Below, piece after piece: positions 25,749-35,067 of a stretch of 64,000 nucleotides of DNA. The stretch spans positions 62,001-126,000 of the forward strand of contig NZ_CP058601.1 of assembly GCF_013402815.2 (NCBI RefSeq), given 5' to 3'. The notes below the pieces were generated by a model that saw only the letters and a program-made list of their open reading frames with translations, ran no database searches and was not told where the DNA came from. The stretch's first letter is position 1. Each line of letters opens with the position of its first letter. The position numbers and the translations under genes are program-made. The DNA is from Natrinema halophilum. GTDB lineage: Archaea; Halobacteriota; Halobacteria; Halobacteriales; Natrialbaceae.

Positions 25749-27164
25749 ATGACGGACGATCGATCGGGATCTGCCGGGTGTGATGCAGCGGACGCGAAAT
25801 CAACGTTCGACGGTGAAGCCTCTCGTCTTTCCAGACGAAAGGCCCTTGGGACCCTCGTGGCGGGCGCAGGCGGTGTCGGTGGGTACGCGGTCTATCGGAA
25901 TCGATCCGATGATGGCCAGCAAGACGTCGAACTGTCGATGCCCCGAGAAGACGAGATTGACGAGCGAATCGAAACCAACCGGACCGCGGAGTTGACAGTC
26001 ACCGTCCTCGACGAAGGGGAGGATCCGGTCGCCGATGCGACTGTCGATGTCTCCATGGTTGGTCACGAGTTCGGGTTCGGAACGGCCGTCGACGCGGCGT
26101 ATCTCGTCGACGAAACTGACGACGACGACCGTTATCGAACCGTCATTCAGGACCTGTTCAACAAGGTGGTCCTGGAAAACCACCACAAATGGGGATTCTG
26201 GGACGTCCCAGCAGAACGCGACCGAGCCGAAGCGGCCACCGAATGGCTGCTCGAGCAAGGGCTGGAAATGCGGGGGCACACCTGTCTCTGGCAGAAACGC
26301 GACCAGGGAGCGATTCCGGACGACGTCGTCGAGGCGATGGACGATGGCGACGGCGAGTACATCGAAACCCAGGCAGAATCCCACATTCGAGATATCGTCG
26401 GCTACTACGAAGACGTCCCCGGGTTCACGGAATGGGACGTCCTCAACGAGCAGATCGAAGAACACGAGATGACGTCGGTCATCGATCCGGATTCGCCACC
26501 TACGCGAACGCCCGTAACGGCCGAGTGGTTTCAACTCGCAGCGGAAGCTGATCCCGACGCACAACTGTATATCAACGAGTACAGCATTCTGGCCGGAGAC
26601 GAGACGAAACACAAAGACGAGTTCGAAGCCCTGATCGAGTATCTCCTCGAACGAGAGGCTCCGCTCGAGGGACTTGGGTTTCAGTGCCACCACTGGAGTC
26701 CAGACCAACGTCGGACGCCGACGCAGTTGCTCGAAACGATTGACCGATTCGCCGACCGAGTCTCATCGATCCAGATACACGAGTACGATACGTGGGGCGA
26801 CGAGTGGTCGGAGTCGATGGAAGCAAAATATTTCTACACATTCCTCAAAACGGTGTTTAGCCATCCCGCTGTCGAAGGGTTTCTGATGTGGGGGTTCTGG
26901 GACGAGCTCCATTGGCACGGAAACGCGCCGCTGTTCCGGTCGGACTGGTCGAAGAAACCGGCCTACGACGTGTACACCGATCTCGTGTTCGACGAGTGGT
27001 GGACGGACGTACAGGGTCGTACGGGCGACGATGGCATCTTTCGGACGACGGCTGTTCTCGGGGAGTACGAGATTTCAGCGACCGTCGGCAATGCGACGAC
27101 GTCTACGACACTCACACTCGAGGAGCCGACCGACCGAACCGCAACGATACGACTGCAAATATAA
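25749..27164 (+). CDS. Tat-exported GH10 glycosidase (xylanase-like)
   Basis: A 471-aa glycoside hydrolase family 10 enzyme. A Tat-like signal SRRKALGTLVAGAGG is at about residues 28-42. A beta-rich segment (ELTVTVLDEGEDPVADATV) precedes the barrel. The catalytic acid/base E234 is in WDVLNEQ and the nucleophile E345 in SIQIHEYD. Other GH10 landmarks: MRGHTCLWQ, YINEYSIL and LMWGFWDE. Family enzymes cut beta-1,4-xylan or related glycans. It is encoded 1 bp after WbqC inside a glycan-synthesis locus, so its substrate may be the cell's own polysaccharide rather than plant xylan. Confidence 0.88.
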   Translation: MTDDRSGSAGCDAADAKSTFDGEASRLSRRKALGTLVAGAGGVGGYAVYRNRSDDGQQDVELSMPREDEIDERIETNRTAELTVTVLDEGEDPVADATVDVSMVGHEFGFGTAVDAAYLVDETDDDDRYRTVIQDLFNKVVLENHHKWGFWDVPAERDRAEAATEWLLEQGLEMRGHTCLWQKRDQGAIPDDVVEAMDDGDGEYIETQAESHIRDIVGYYEDVPGFTEWDVLNEQIEEHEMTSVIDPDSPPTRTPVTAEWFQLAAEADPDAQLYINEYSILAGDETKHKDEFEALIEYLLEREAPLEGLGFQCHHWSPDQRRTPTQLLETIDRFADRVSSIQIHEYDTWGDEWSESMEAKYFYTFLKTVFSHPAVEGFLMWGFWDELHWHGNAPLFRSDWSKKPAYDVYTDLVFDEWWTDVQGRTGDDGIFRTTAVLGEYEISATVGNATTSTTLTLEEPTDRTATIRLQI

Positions 27165-27235
27165 TTTTGAATGACACGAATACTGGAAAACTCGTTTCGG
27201 CCCCGATCATAAAAATATACATATCTGTATACTAT

Positions 27236-27246
27236 TGTATTTATCG
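27236..27246 (+). promoter_or_regulatory. TATA-like element of the glycosyltransferase gene
   Basis: TTGTATTTATC is about 36 nt before GTG 27277. A second AT-rich stretch at 27210-27225 (aaaaatatacatat) could serve too. Confidence 0.4.
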
Positions 27247-27276
27247 ATGGCTGACCGAAGGGGGGACTAACAAATC

Positions 27277-28923
27277 GTGGCTACGCCGCTTCCGTTTCCG
27301 GGCCTGTCCGCGCTGCTCGCATCGTACGCCAAATTGTTCAAATCGCGCCAGTCGTATCCGCTGGCGGATGGGGGCGACCGTCCGACGATTACGGCGATTA
27401 TTCCCGCGCTGAACGAAGAACGAACCATCCCCTACGCGTTATCATCGCTTGCAATTCAGACGGTCACTCCCGACCGTATTATCGTCGTTGACGACGGGTC
27501 GACCGACGACACGGCAACGATCACGCGAGAGTTAGACGACGAACTCGACGTGTCGATCGAGGTGTGGCAACACGACGAACCGATGGGCAAGACCGTGGGC
27601 GTCAAAGAGGTTGCCCGCTCCGTCGAGACGGATACGCTGTTCGTTCTCGATGCTGATACGTTTCTCGAGGCCGACGACTACCTCGAACGAGTGCTCGTTC
27701 CACATATCGAGTCGGACGTGGCCAGCTCGTTCGGAATCGCGTATCCGACCGAAACGGCTTCGAAGCGGGAATTTCACGACGATTTCAGTAGCGATCTGCT
27801 GCCGGCTGAAAGCATCACACGCACCCATATCGAGGACGATCTCGACGCGGCCGAATCGCGGTCCGGACCGCTCGGATATTTCCGGAGCAACGCACCGGTC
27901 GTCCAGTACCGAAACGTCAGTTATCACGTCGAACAACGATTCTTCGGCGACGGCTTCTTTCGACTGTTCGATTCGGGACTGTTCCCCGTGGGATGTGCGG
28001 TCATGTATGACCGGGCGAAACTCGTGTCCGTTTTCGACGACTACGAAGAGTCCCTCGGGAACGATCTTACTAACAGCGAGGACATTTTCATCGGGTTCGC
28101 CTTCTGCGACCGCGGTTGGAAAAACGTCCAAGTCGAAGACACGTACATGCGGTCCGATATTCCTGGCCTGAAGCGGACCTTCAAACAGAACTATCTGTGG
28201 GGGTCCGGTTTCCTCCAGAGCGCCTACTACTTCAAAGGCCTCACGACCCGCTATCGAAAACGCAAACGTGAGACGGAAACGGAACCGAACGGCTCTGATG
28301 GCAATCGGGCCGAACCGGAATCAGTCGATACAGAGACGCAATCCGAACCGGAATCAGTCGATACAGAGACGCAATCCGAACCGGAATCAGTCGATACAGA
28401 GACGCAATTCGAATTCGATATGGACGTCAAAGAGACTGATTCAGGGTCAGAGTCGGATACACCGGACGAATCCGACAGCCCTGATTCACCTGCGGTGACG
28501 GAGGATGCGGATCGCCTGGTTTCGGCTGAATCGAACACTGACACTGACGAAGCGACGGTTGACGGCGAAACTGAGCGGGCCGACTCGAGTTCGTCGGACG
28601 ATGATGCAGCGTCGGTCCAACCGCCGTTGGGACGTGCGATCACGGCCCGGCTCATCGATGGTCTGTATCCGACGACGATTCTCGTCTTCCTCGTTTTATC
28701 GTACTTCGGAGTGATCGGCCTCGAGATCGTCGGATTTCTCGTCTTGTGGGAGCTGACGCTGTATACGGTTCTCGTGATAGCGACGCGATCGAAGCGGGTT
28801 CATTTCGCTCGGAACTTCGTCCCGTTCGTTCTGATCCGAACGATGATGATGCCCGTGCTAACGTATACGTATCTCCGGGTTGCGACGGATGTCGTTACCG
28901 GAAACCGAAACTGGCGAAAGTAA
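27277..28923 (+). CDS. Membrane-anchored GT2 glycosyltransferase with repetitive acidic linker
   Basis: A 548-aa family 2 glycosyltransferase with a GTG start. The catalytic domain is at about 35-320: ITAIIPALNEE, VVDDGSTDDTA, DXD-like LDADT, SEDIFIGF and a QxxRW-like KQNYLWGSG. Residues about 328-448 form a Ser/Asp/Glu-rich linker containing three identical 11-residue repeats EPESVDTETQS. The C-terminus has two or three membrane helices (PTTILVFLVLSYFGVIGLEI and following). It probably transfers a nucleotide-activated sugar to a membrane-bound glycan. The acidic linker lies between the catalytic domain and the membrane anchors. Confidence 0.87.
   Translation: MATPLPFPGLSALLASYAKLFKSRQSYPLADGGDRPTITAIIPALNEERTIPYALSSLAIQTVTPDRIIVVDDGSTDDTATITRELDDELDVSIEVWQHDEPMGKTVGVKEVARSVETDTLFVLDADTFLEADDYLERVLVPHIESDVASSFGIAYPTETASKREFHDDFSSDLLPAESITRTHIEDDLDAAESRSGPLGYFRSNAPVVQYRNVSYHVEQRFFGDGFFRLFDSGLFPVGCAVMYDRAKLVSVFDDYEESLGNDLTNSEDIFIGFAFCDRGWKNVQVEDTYMRSDIPGLKRTFKQNYLWGSGFLQSAYYFKGLTTRYRKRKRETETEPNGSDGNRAEPESVDTETQSEPESVDTETQSEPESVDTETQFEFDMDVKETDSGSESDTPDESDSPDSPAVTEDADRLVSAESNTDTDEATVDGETERADSSSSDDDAASVQPPLGRAITARLIDGLYPTTILVFLVLSYFGVIGLEIVGFLVLWELTLYTVLVIATRSKRVHFARNFVPFVLIRTMMMPVLTYTYLRVATDVVTGNRNWRK
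28312..28410 (+). repeat. In-frame 33-bp minisatellite, three copies
   Basis: Copies start at 28312, 28345 and 28378. The unit begins gaaccggaatcagtcgatac, and the copies are identical except in the last 2 bases of the third. Each encodes EPESVDTETQS, so changes in copy number keep the reading frame. Confidence 0.97.
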
Positions 28924-29333
28924 GTCCTCTCCTCTCCCACCGTGTGTGGTCGCTCTGCGAGGAGATATCCTGGACCGGTTCGTTACTGGATATTTTCCTC
29001 ACCATTCGGCCGACTCGTTCGCGACTTCGGTTTCCAGTACGTCCCCACCGTCGTCGGGTCGACCGATCCGTGACCGTCAGTATACTCACCGTGCCGTTCG
29101 GAATCCGTCGAATCGTCGATTGGTGGTGATCCAGTTCTGTTCGGGGATAGCTGGTCGGTCACTTTCCGAGCGGACCCCTTCCGATCGGCTACCCAATCAA
29201 AGACGTCGTATTCTCCATTTTCTCAGAAGAGCGTACTTTAACGTCGATATAATCTATTTTTACCGTTGCTTGAAATACTTTTATTGCGATATCATATAGA
29301 TAACAAAGGGTGTCGTAGCGAAGTACCCGGTGG
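28924..29333. other. 410-bp intergenic stretch, no gene seen
   Basis: It lies between the glycosyltransferase and the epimerase. The last 110 bases are AT-rich and hold the epimerase promoter. Short frames are not protein-like. Confidence 0.5.
29272..29286 (+). promoter_or_regulatory. TATA-like element of the epimerase gene
   Basis: AAATACTTTTATTG-type AT-rich element about 55 nt before ATG 29334, predicting a leader of roughly 30 nt. A second candidate (AATCTATTTTTACC) lies at 29250-29263. Confidence 0.4.
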
Positions 29334-30518
29334 ATGAAAGGGGATACACCTGCCGGGGAGGAGATCGGAAACTCACACGAAATCACGACTACTGTCGATA
29401 CGTCCGCTGATACCAAGCAGGGCGAACTAGAACAATCTGATAGTTCACAAGCGGAGACGACCGTTCGAAATAAAGTGGCTGCTAACACTACTACTGACGA
29501 CGCGAACTCGGGGCTAACCGTGCAATCGGATGCTGAAGTGTATCCCGACGAAGCGGTAGCACAACCCTCGAGATCGCACTCGCAGACGGCTACCGGGACA
29601 GACGAGTTGATTGACAAAAAAATTCTCATCACCGGTGGCGCGGGATTTATCGGAAGCCATCTTTCAAATCGGCTGACGACAGCGAACGACGTCATCGCTC
29701 TGGACGACTTTTCGACCGGTTCGGCGGACAACGTCGATTCGAACGTCGAACTCGTCGAAGGTGATATTACTGACGAAGATACCGTTGGAAACCTCGTCGA
29801 TGGGGTCGACGTTCTGGTGCACATGGCCGCTATGATGGGTGTACGACGGACGCTCGAGAACCCTCTCGGAGTGCTCGAGGTGAACATGGAAGGCACGAAA
29901 ACAGTTCTCCAGACCGCAAAAGAACACAACGTGGACCGCGTTCTGTTTACCTCGACTTCCGAAGTGTATGGTGATCTCATCGACCCACCGTACGGGGAGA
30001 CCGACGAGAAGTCGCCGAAAACGAATTACGCCGTAGCGAAACTCGCAGACGAGCGTTATACGAAGGCGTTCTGTCGAGAAGCCGGTATCGATTATACGAT
30101 CGTGCGATACTTCAACGTCTACGGACCGCGCCAGGAGTCCTCGGAATACGGCTACGTGGTGCCTCGATTCATCACGCACGCCCAAAACGACGAACGGGTA
30201 CCGGTCCACGGTGATGGATCACAGACTCGAGACTTCACGTACATCGACGATGCAATCGACGCGACTATTCAGGCGCTCGGTCCCACCGGTGTCAACGAGA
30301 CGTTCAATATCGGGTCGGGAACCGAAGTTTCCATCGCGGAACTGGCCCGTACGGTCGTCGATACGATCGGAAGCGGTGAAATCGAATTCGTAGACCATCC
30401 GCGGCCGTACACTGTCGACCGCCGTTGTGCGGACGTATCGAAACTAGACGAGGTTCTCGATTTCGAACCGGAGATCGATCTCGAGAGCGGTATTAAACGG
30501 TTAGCGAAACAGATCTGA
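29334..30518 (+). CDS. NAD-dependent sugar epimerase/dehydratase with acidic N-terminal tail
   Basis: A 394-aa extended short-chain dehydrogenase. The Rossmann motif ITGGAGFIGSH starts near residue 99, the active site has Ser/Thr in TSTSEVYGD and YAVAK (Tyr about 233, Lys about 237), and a C-terminal NIGSGTEVSI motif fits UDP-glucose 4-epimerase-like enzymes. It should supply a nucleotide sugar for the neighbouring glycosyltransferase. The first 92 residues are Ser/Thr/Asp/Glu-rich and look disordered, which is unusual for a cytosolic epimerase. No Met occurs between residue 1 and the Rossmann fold, but a TTG start near 29605 is possible. Confidence 0.85.
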   Translation: MKGDTPAGEEIGNSHEITTTVDTSADTKQGELEQSDSSQAETTVRNKVAANTTTDDANSGLTVQSDAEVYPDEAVAQPSRSHSQTATGTDELIDKKILITGGAGFIGSHLSNRLTTANDVIALDDFSTGSADNVDSNVELVEGDITDEDTVGNLVDGVDVLVHMAAMMGVRRTLENPLGVLEVNMEGTKTVLQTAKEHNVDRVLFTSTSEVYGDLIDPPYGETDEKSPKTNYAVAKLADERYTKAFCREAGIDYTIVRYFNVYGPRQESSEYGYVVPRFITHAQNDERVPVHGDGSQTRDFTYIDDAIDATIQALGPTGVNETFNIGSGTEVSIAELARTVVDTIGSGEIEFVDHPRPYTVDRRCADVSKLDEVLDFEPEIDLESGIKRLAKQI

Positions 30519-30525
30519 CGTCCTT

Positions 30526-30543
30526 CCACGACTGAAGTCGTGG
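30526..30543. terminator. Hairpin between convergent epimerase and carbamoyltransferase genes
   Basis: CCACGACTGAAGTCGTGG: 7- to 8-bp perfect stem, 8 bp past the epimerase stop. It is positioned to act on both convergent transcripts. It also resembles end hairpins of IS200/IS605-type elements, so origin from one is possible. Confidence 0.5.
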
Positions 30544-30591
30544 CATTCGCGCTGTATCTGTGTAAAACGGAGTCGGTCGCAGCCTGGTTCA

Positions 30592-32346
30592 CTACTCACG
30601 GTTCGGACGACGCTCGGTATCGACCGATATCGAGTCGCGTTTCGTGACGAGGAGATCCTCGAGAACGAGCGCGTCGAGTCCCATCCCGTAGAAGTCTTTG
30701 AGCGCCTCAACCGGTGTGTTGACGATCGGCTCGCCGTGATCGTTAAACGACGTGTTGAGCACGACGGGAACGTCAGTTATGTCTTCGAACTCCCGGAGCA
30801 GCCGGTAGTATCGTGGGTTCTGGTCTCTGCGAACGGTCTGCGGTCTGGTGGTGTTGTCTGCAGGGTGGAGAACTGCGGTTACGTCGTCACAATGCGCCGG
30901 AGCAACGTCGAACGTGTTGATCATGTACGGCGATTCAGTCGCGTTTTCTAGATACTCGTCGGCGGCCGACTCGAGCATCGACGGTGCGAACGGACGCCAT
31001 CCTTCGCGGTGTTTGACGAACCGATTCACTCGGTCGCGAGATTCGACGGTCCGTGGATCCGCCAGAATGCTCCGGTTGCCGAGGGCTCGCGGTCCCATCT
31101 CGAGTCGGCCCTGGAACCAGCCGACGAGTGCCCCGTCGGCGAGCAATTCGGCGACGGTTCGTTCGAGGTCCTTCGGTTCGGAGTAGTCGACCTTGTTCGT
31201 CTCGAGAAGCGACCGAATCTCGTCGGTGTCGTACTCGGGCCCCAGATACACGTTGGTCATCGGTTCGACCTGATCAGGACGCTGATCGATCCAGCCGCCA
31301 CCGAGCGCGAGGCCGGCGTCGTGTGCGACCGGCTGGACGAACAGGTCGTCGACCGACGGCCGTTCCCTGATTGCTTTGTTGAGTTTGCAGTTGAGGACGA
31401 CGCCACCCGCCAGTCCGACGTTGCCGGTCTCGACATACTCGATGTATTTCTCGACGATGGCCGTGATCGATTCCTCGAGGAGTTTCTGTGCGGTGTGAGC
31501 GAGGTTTTTCTCGAACTGATCGAACTCGTCGGTGGTGGTCGAGCGTGGCCGATCGAACAGTTCCTCAAGTGTACGCACTCCGTACTCCGTCCCCCACCGT
31601 CCGGTAAGCGCCGTCACGTCGTAATCGACGCCGGTTTCGATTTTGTCTCGGAGGAGCCGTTCGATTTCCGGGTCGTCCTCCCCGTAGGGGGCGAGCCCCA
31701 TCACCTTCCCCTCTCCGTTGAACATCCGATACCCGAGGTACTCGGTGACAGCGGCATAGAATAGCCCCCAGCTATTCGGATGGTCGTATGTGCGAAGTCG
31801 GGAAAGTCCGTCCGTCGTCGCGTGCCAGACGACGGTCGAATCGTACTCGCCTTTGGCGTCGACGGTGAGAACGAGCGCTTCCTCGAACGTCGACGGATGG
31901 AATGCACTCACTGCGTGACACGCGTGGTGTGAGCGACGTTCGATGGACGGAAGCGGCGTCCCGATCCGTTTGAGTCGTGATTCGACCTGTTGAGTCGGCA
32001 GGTAGCGGGAGACGAACTGGTCTTTGGTCACGTTGAAGAGGTGTGATACCGTTCGAAGCGTGCTATCGCGATGGACCGAATTACCCAGATAATGGCCGAG
32101 TATCTTCGTTCGGAGTTGCGGATCGTACGGAAGCACGATTTTCTCGAGATCGGCGAGTTCGATTCCTTCGCTCTCGAGACAGGCTCGGATAGCCTGTTCC
32201 GGAAACGTATCTGTGGCGTGTTTCTCCCGGGTCAGTCGCTCTTCTTCGACTGCAAACCGGAGGTCGCCGTCGACGAAGAGAGCGGCACTCGGATCGTGTT
32301 GCCCGTACAGCCCGATTGCTGGCTTAAATGAAAGAACATAGGCCAT
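30592..32346 (-). CDS. NodU/CmcH family carbamoyltransferase
   Basis: A 584-aa cytoplasmic enzyme that would move a carbamoyl group from carbamoyl phosphate to a sugar or other hydroxyl. The N-terminal kinase-fold part shows HDPSAALFVDG, HHACHAVSAFHPS and LTVDAKGEYDSTVVW. The C-terminal domain has GRLEMGPRALGNRSILADPR and WRPFAPSML. The start at 32346 (MAYVLSFKPAIGLYG) is chosen because the upstream 23 codons look non-coding. It is convergent with the epimerase and closes the glycan locus, suggesting carbamoylation of the product sugar. Confidence 0.88.
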   Translation of the reverse strand: MAYVLSFKPAIGLYGQHDPSAALFVDGDLRFAVEEERLTREKHATDTFPEQAIRACLESEGIELADLEKIVLPYDPQLRTKILGHYLGNSVHRDSTLRTVSHLFNVTKDQFVSRYLPTQQVESRLKRIGTPLPSIERRSHHACHAVSAFHPSTFEEALVLTVDAKGEYDSTVVWHATTDGLSRLRTYDHPNSWGLFYAAVTEYLGYRMFNGEGKVMGLAPYGEDDPEIERLLRDKIETGVDYDVTALTGRWGTEYGVRTLEELFDRPRSTTTDEFDQFEKNLAHTAQKLLEESITAIVEKYIEYVETGNVGLAGGVVLNCKLNKAIRERPSVDDLFVQPVAHDAGLALGGGWIDQRPDQVEPMTNVYLGPEYDTDEIRSLLETNKVDYSEPKDLERTVAELLADGALVGWFQGRLEMGPRALGNRSILADPRTVESRDRVNRFVKHREGWRPFAPSMLESAADEYLENATESPYMINTFDVAPAHCDDVTAVLHPADNTTRPQTVRRDQNPRYYRLLREFEDITDVPVVLNTSFNDHGEPIVNTPVEALKDFYGMGLDALVLEDLLVTKRDSISVDTERRPNRE

Positions 32347-32851
32347 GTATTTGGTAGTGTTATTTCTTCTATTAAGTAAGTTTTGTGAAACTGGCATGTT
32401 AGTTCGGCGATTCATACAAATAGTGGCGGAAACGGTCGCAGTCGTCTCTGTGCGGTCTGTGGGCTGATTATCCGGGAAGGAACTGTCGTTGTGACCGGCG
32501 ATCTGATCGCGGAATTCTACTTTACAGGACCTTGATTGCGCGAATTAGGGCTTTACCCTAGTAGGCGCGTAATCGATACAGCCGATCCGTTTTGGTGCGC
32601 GCAAGGGGAGAGAAATTGCGGGTTGGGGGTGCCGAACTGGCGATTGAAATGTATCCAGTCCCGAGCGATGGTATCACCGTTAGCCATTACTATAAAAAAT
32701 TGAGTATATTGGGCCATTATATTTGAATTCATATACATAATCTATCCAACCTGATTCGGGGGTATCGTGCCCGAAACGGTTCCCGACGCACCCTGGAGAG
32801 TAATCGCCCGACTCGGGTGGGCACGAATTGGCTGGTGCGAACCGAATCGAC
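32347..32851. other. 505-bp intergenic stretch, AT-rich, no gene seen
   Basis: Upstream of the carbamoyltransferase. The AT-rich parts (32345-32400 and 32690-32745) probably hold promoters. A 61-codon minus-strand frame at 32553-32738 has protein-like text (IARDWIHFNRQFGTP) but no recognised family; it may be debris. Confidence 0.5.
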
Positions 32852-34210
32852 TCATCCCAAGTGAACCGGGTCGACCTTCAGATACTCTCGACAGACGACG
32901 GTCGCATAGGATCCCTTCGGCAGCGCAAACGCGAGCGTGAGCGGTTCAGTTTCGATGTCGATACCAGTCCGGACGAGCAGCGCTCGTCGCGTTCCGGTCG
33001 AGTAAAACTCGCCGGGAAGATCGAAGTCCGACGGGTCGAGACCGAGGTCGTCGAGGACGGACCGTTCGATCTCGCCCTGTACCCCGTCGGCGAGTTCCGT
33101 CTCGGTACCGACCAGCGGGGCTGTGACGAACGCTCGGCCGCGCTCGCAGTGGCGGGTTACTGAATCGACCCGGCGCTCGTCGACACGCTGGAGCCGATCG
33201 CTGTCGGGCAGTTCGAGTCCGTCGGGGGCGTCGGTGTCCGAAAAGCAGACAACGTCGCCCGCAACCGGTTGATCGAACGCTACCCCGCGCTCGAGGCGCT
33301 CGCTCAGCATCAGGTTGAACGCGTAGGACTGAGCGGCGTGAACGAACAGCCGCTGGAGGTTCGAGGGGACACGCTCGAGGGCGGTGCGAAACTCGTCGGG
33401 GCCGGGCTCGCCGTCGCACTCGGCGAGGGCGTGGATCATCGAGCGCTCGTAGCGAAGCCGGTTGGGGACGCGCTCGAGCGCATCCTGCCAGTTTCGAGTT
33501 GTCTCGACGTACGCGCGCGCCTCCTGTGTAGACTCGGGTTCCGCAGCCGTCGGGTTCCCGAGGTACGCCATCACCGCTCCTTCCCAGTCGCCCCGCGCTA
33601 TCGCGAGGCCCACTTCGTGAGTGACCGGGCGACGGCTGCCGAAGCGCTGCTGGCCGAAGAAGTTGGGGACGGCGATCGAGACTGCTGACTTGCTCGTCGT
33701 GCCGTCCGACTCGAGACCGCCGAACGCCGCCAACTCGTCGGTGATCGGAGCCGTGTTCTCTGGCCTCTCGGGGTCAGTGACGACGAGTTCGAACTCGTTT
33801 CCCGCGAGATCGCCGAACTCGAGCCCCCGTCCGGATCGGCCCAGCACCGTCACGTCAGCCCCGTCTATGTCCGGCAGGTCCGCCGGCTCGGCCCCGTAGA
33901 CCGAAAACAACTGCGTCGTCACAGCGTACTTGTCCTTCGTCCCGGCCCAGTCGACGCGTTCGCGGGAGATTCCGAGCGCATCCGAGACCCGCGCGGCGAA
34001 GTCGTTGGTGTCCCATCCGCGCAGTGTCGCCCGAAAGACGAGATGAGGATAGGCGTCCGTCGGCGCGTCGAGCGGTTCGGTGTCGAAGCGCTCGAGTTCG
34101 TGCACCCGAAAGTGGTCGTCGTCCTCTCGCAGGCGGCCGCCGATGCCGTCGGTATCGCTGACGTAGTGTTCCATGCCGACTGCCTGCTCTGTGGGGTGGC
34201 CTGGGCGCAT
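32852..34210 (-). CDS. truD: tRNA pseudouridine(13) synthase TruD
   Basis: A 452-aa RNA-modifying enzyme that isomerises U13 in tRNA. Family motifs: [12 protein letters not shown] near residue 28, the catalytic region [16 protein letters not shown] (Asp in TKDK) near 88, and [19 protein letters not shown] near 175. It has the normal archaeal length and starts with [12 protein letters not shown]. The neighbouring ABC transporter genes share its strand but are functionally unrelated. Confidence 0.93.
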   Translation of the reverse strand: MRPGHPTEQAVGMEHYVSDTDGIGGRLREDDDHFRVHELERFDTEPLDAPTDAYPHLVFRATLRGWDTNDFAARVSDALGISRERVDWAGTKDKYAVTTQLFSVYGAEPADLPDIDGADVTVLGRSGRGLEFGDLAGNEFELVVTDPERPENTAPITDELAAFGGLESDGTTSKSAVSIAVPNFFGQQRFGSRRPVTHEVGLAIARGDWEGAVMAYLGNPTAAEPESTQEARAYVETTRNWQDALERVPNRLRYERSMIHALAECDGEPGPDEFRTALERVPSNLQRLFVHAAQSYAFNLMLSERLERGVAFDQPVAGDVVCFSDTDAPDGLELPDSDRLQRVDERRVDSVTRHCERGRAFVTAPLVGTETELADGVQGEIERSVLDDLGLDPSDFDLPGEFYSTGTRRALLVRTGIDIETEPLTLAFALPKGSYATVVCREYLKVDPVHLG

Positions 34211-34293
34211 GCTGGTTGCCGGGAGTTCGAGTGCGGGACCTAAATCGGTTCGTTCTCGAGAACGTGCCCATCTACTGCGGTGGTGCGGTGGTG

Positions 34294-35067
34294 TCAGTCC
34301 GTCTGCGGAATCGACTGCGCGCCCAGCGCAAACGCGACGACGGCCACGACGGCGAGGATCGCCAGGTTGGAGACGACGGGATCGAAGCCGGCTATGTCAG
34401 TCGTCTCAGCGCCCGCGAACGTCGCAGCCCGCACGCCCCGGGCGAAGTAGGTTAGCGGCGAGAGGTTCACGAGCGGTCCGAACCAGTTGGGGAGTTGGTC
34501 GAGCGAGATGAACGTCTCGGAGAGGAACAACAGCGGGAGTCCGATCGCGTTACTGGCGGCGACCGCGCCGTCCTGCGAATCGGTGTAGCTACCGAGCATC
34601 GCGCCGACGCCACAGAAGCAGACGACACCGATCAAGATGTACGGTATCAGTAGCACCGAGAAGGCAATTTCCGCGCCCGTTAAGACGATAACGAGACCGA
34701 GTATGAGAAGACTCGCCAGCCCGATGATGACGGCGTTAACGACCGTCTGAGCCAGCAGCCACTCCCCGCGAGAGAGCGGCGTCGTCGCGAGTTTTTCGAA
34801 TCGACTCCCCTCCCGGTGGCGTGCCACCTCGCTTCCCATCCGAGACAGGGGGGTAAAGAGGACGACAACTGCGAGATAGCCGGGTACGTAGTAGGCGGGC
34901 GGCTCCGTAAACAGCCCCTCTCCCGTCGGGTCCGTCCGAACCAGCGCCCCGAAGATGACGATCAGGATCACCGGGAAGAAGAAGGTGAAAAAAACTGCGG
35001 TCCGCCGGCGGACGAACGACCGCCAGCCCGCACTGGTCTCTGCTCGCACGCGACTTGTTCGGCTCAC
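34294..35067 (-). CDS. ABC-2 type transporter permease
   Basis: A 257-aa integral membrane permease of the ABC-2 family, six predicted helices (for example [20 protein letters not shown] near the N-terminus and [13 protein letters not shown] in the middle). It overlaps the upstream ATPase by 4 bp (ATGA type), so the two form an exporter. The substrate is unknown; related pairs export drugs or lipids. Confidence 0.9.
   Translation of the reverse strand: MSRTSRVRAETSAGWRSFVRRRTAVFFTFFFPVILIVIFGALVRTDPTGEGLFTEPPAYYVPGYLAVVVLFTPLSRMGSEVARHREGSRFEKLATTPLSRGEWLLAQTVVNAVIIGLASLLILGLVIVLTGAEIAFSVLLIPYILIGVVCFCGVGAMLGSYTDSQDGAVAASNAIGLPLLFLSETFISLDQLPNWFGPLVNLSPLTYFARGVRAATFAGAETTDIAGFDPVVSNLAILAVVAVVAFALGAQSIPQTD

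Noticed and set aside
28312-28410. Possible CRISPR or phage-like repeat
   Set aside because: Units are contiguous, in frame and coding, so this is a minisatellite.
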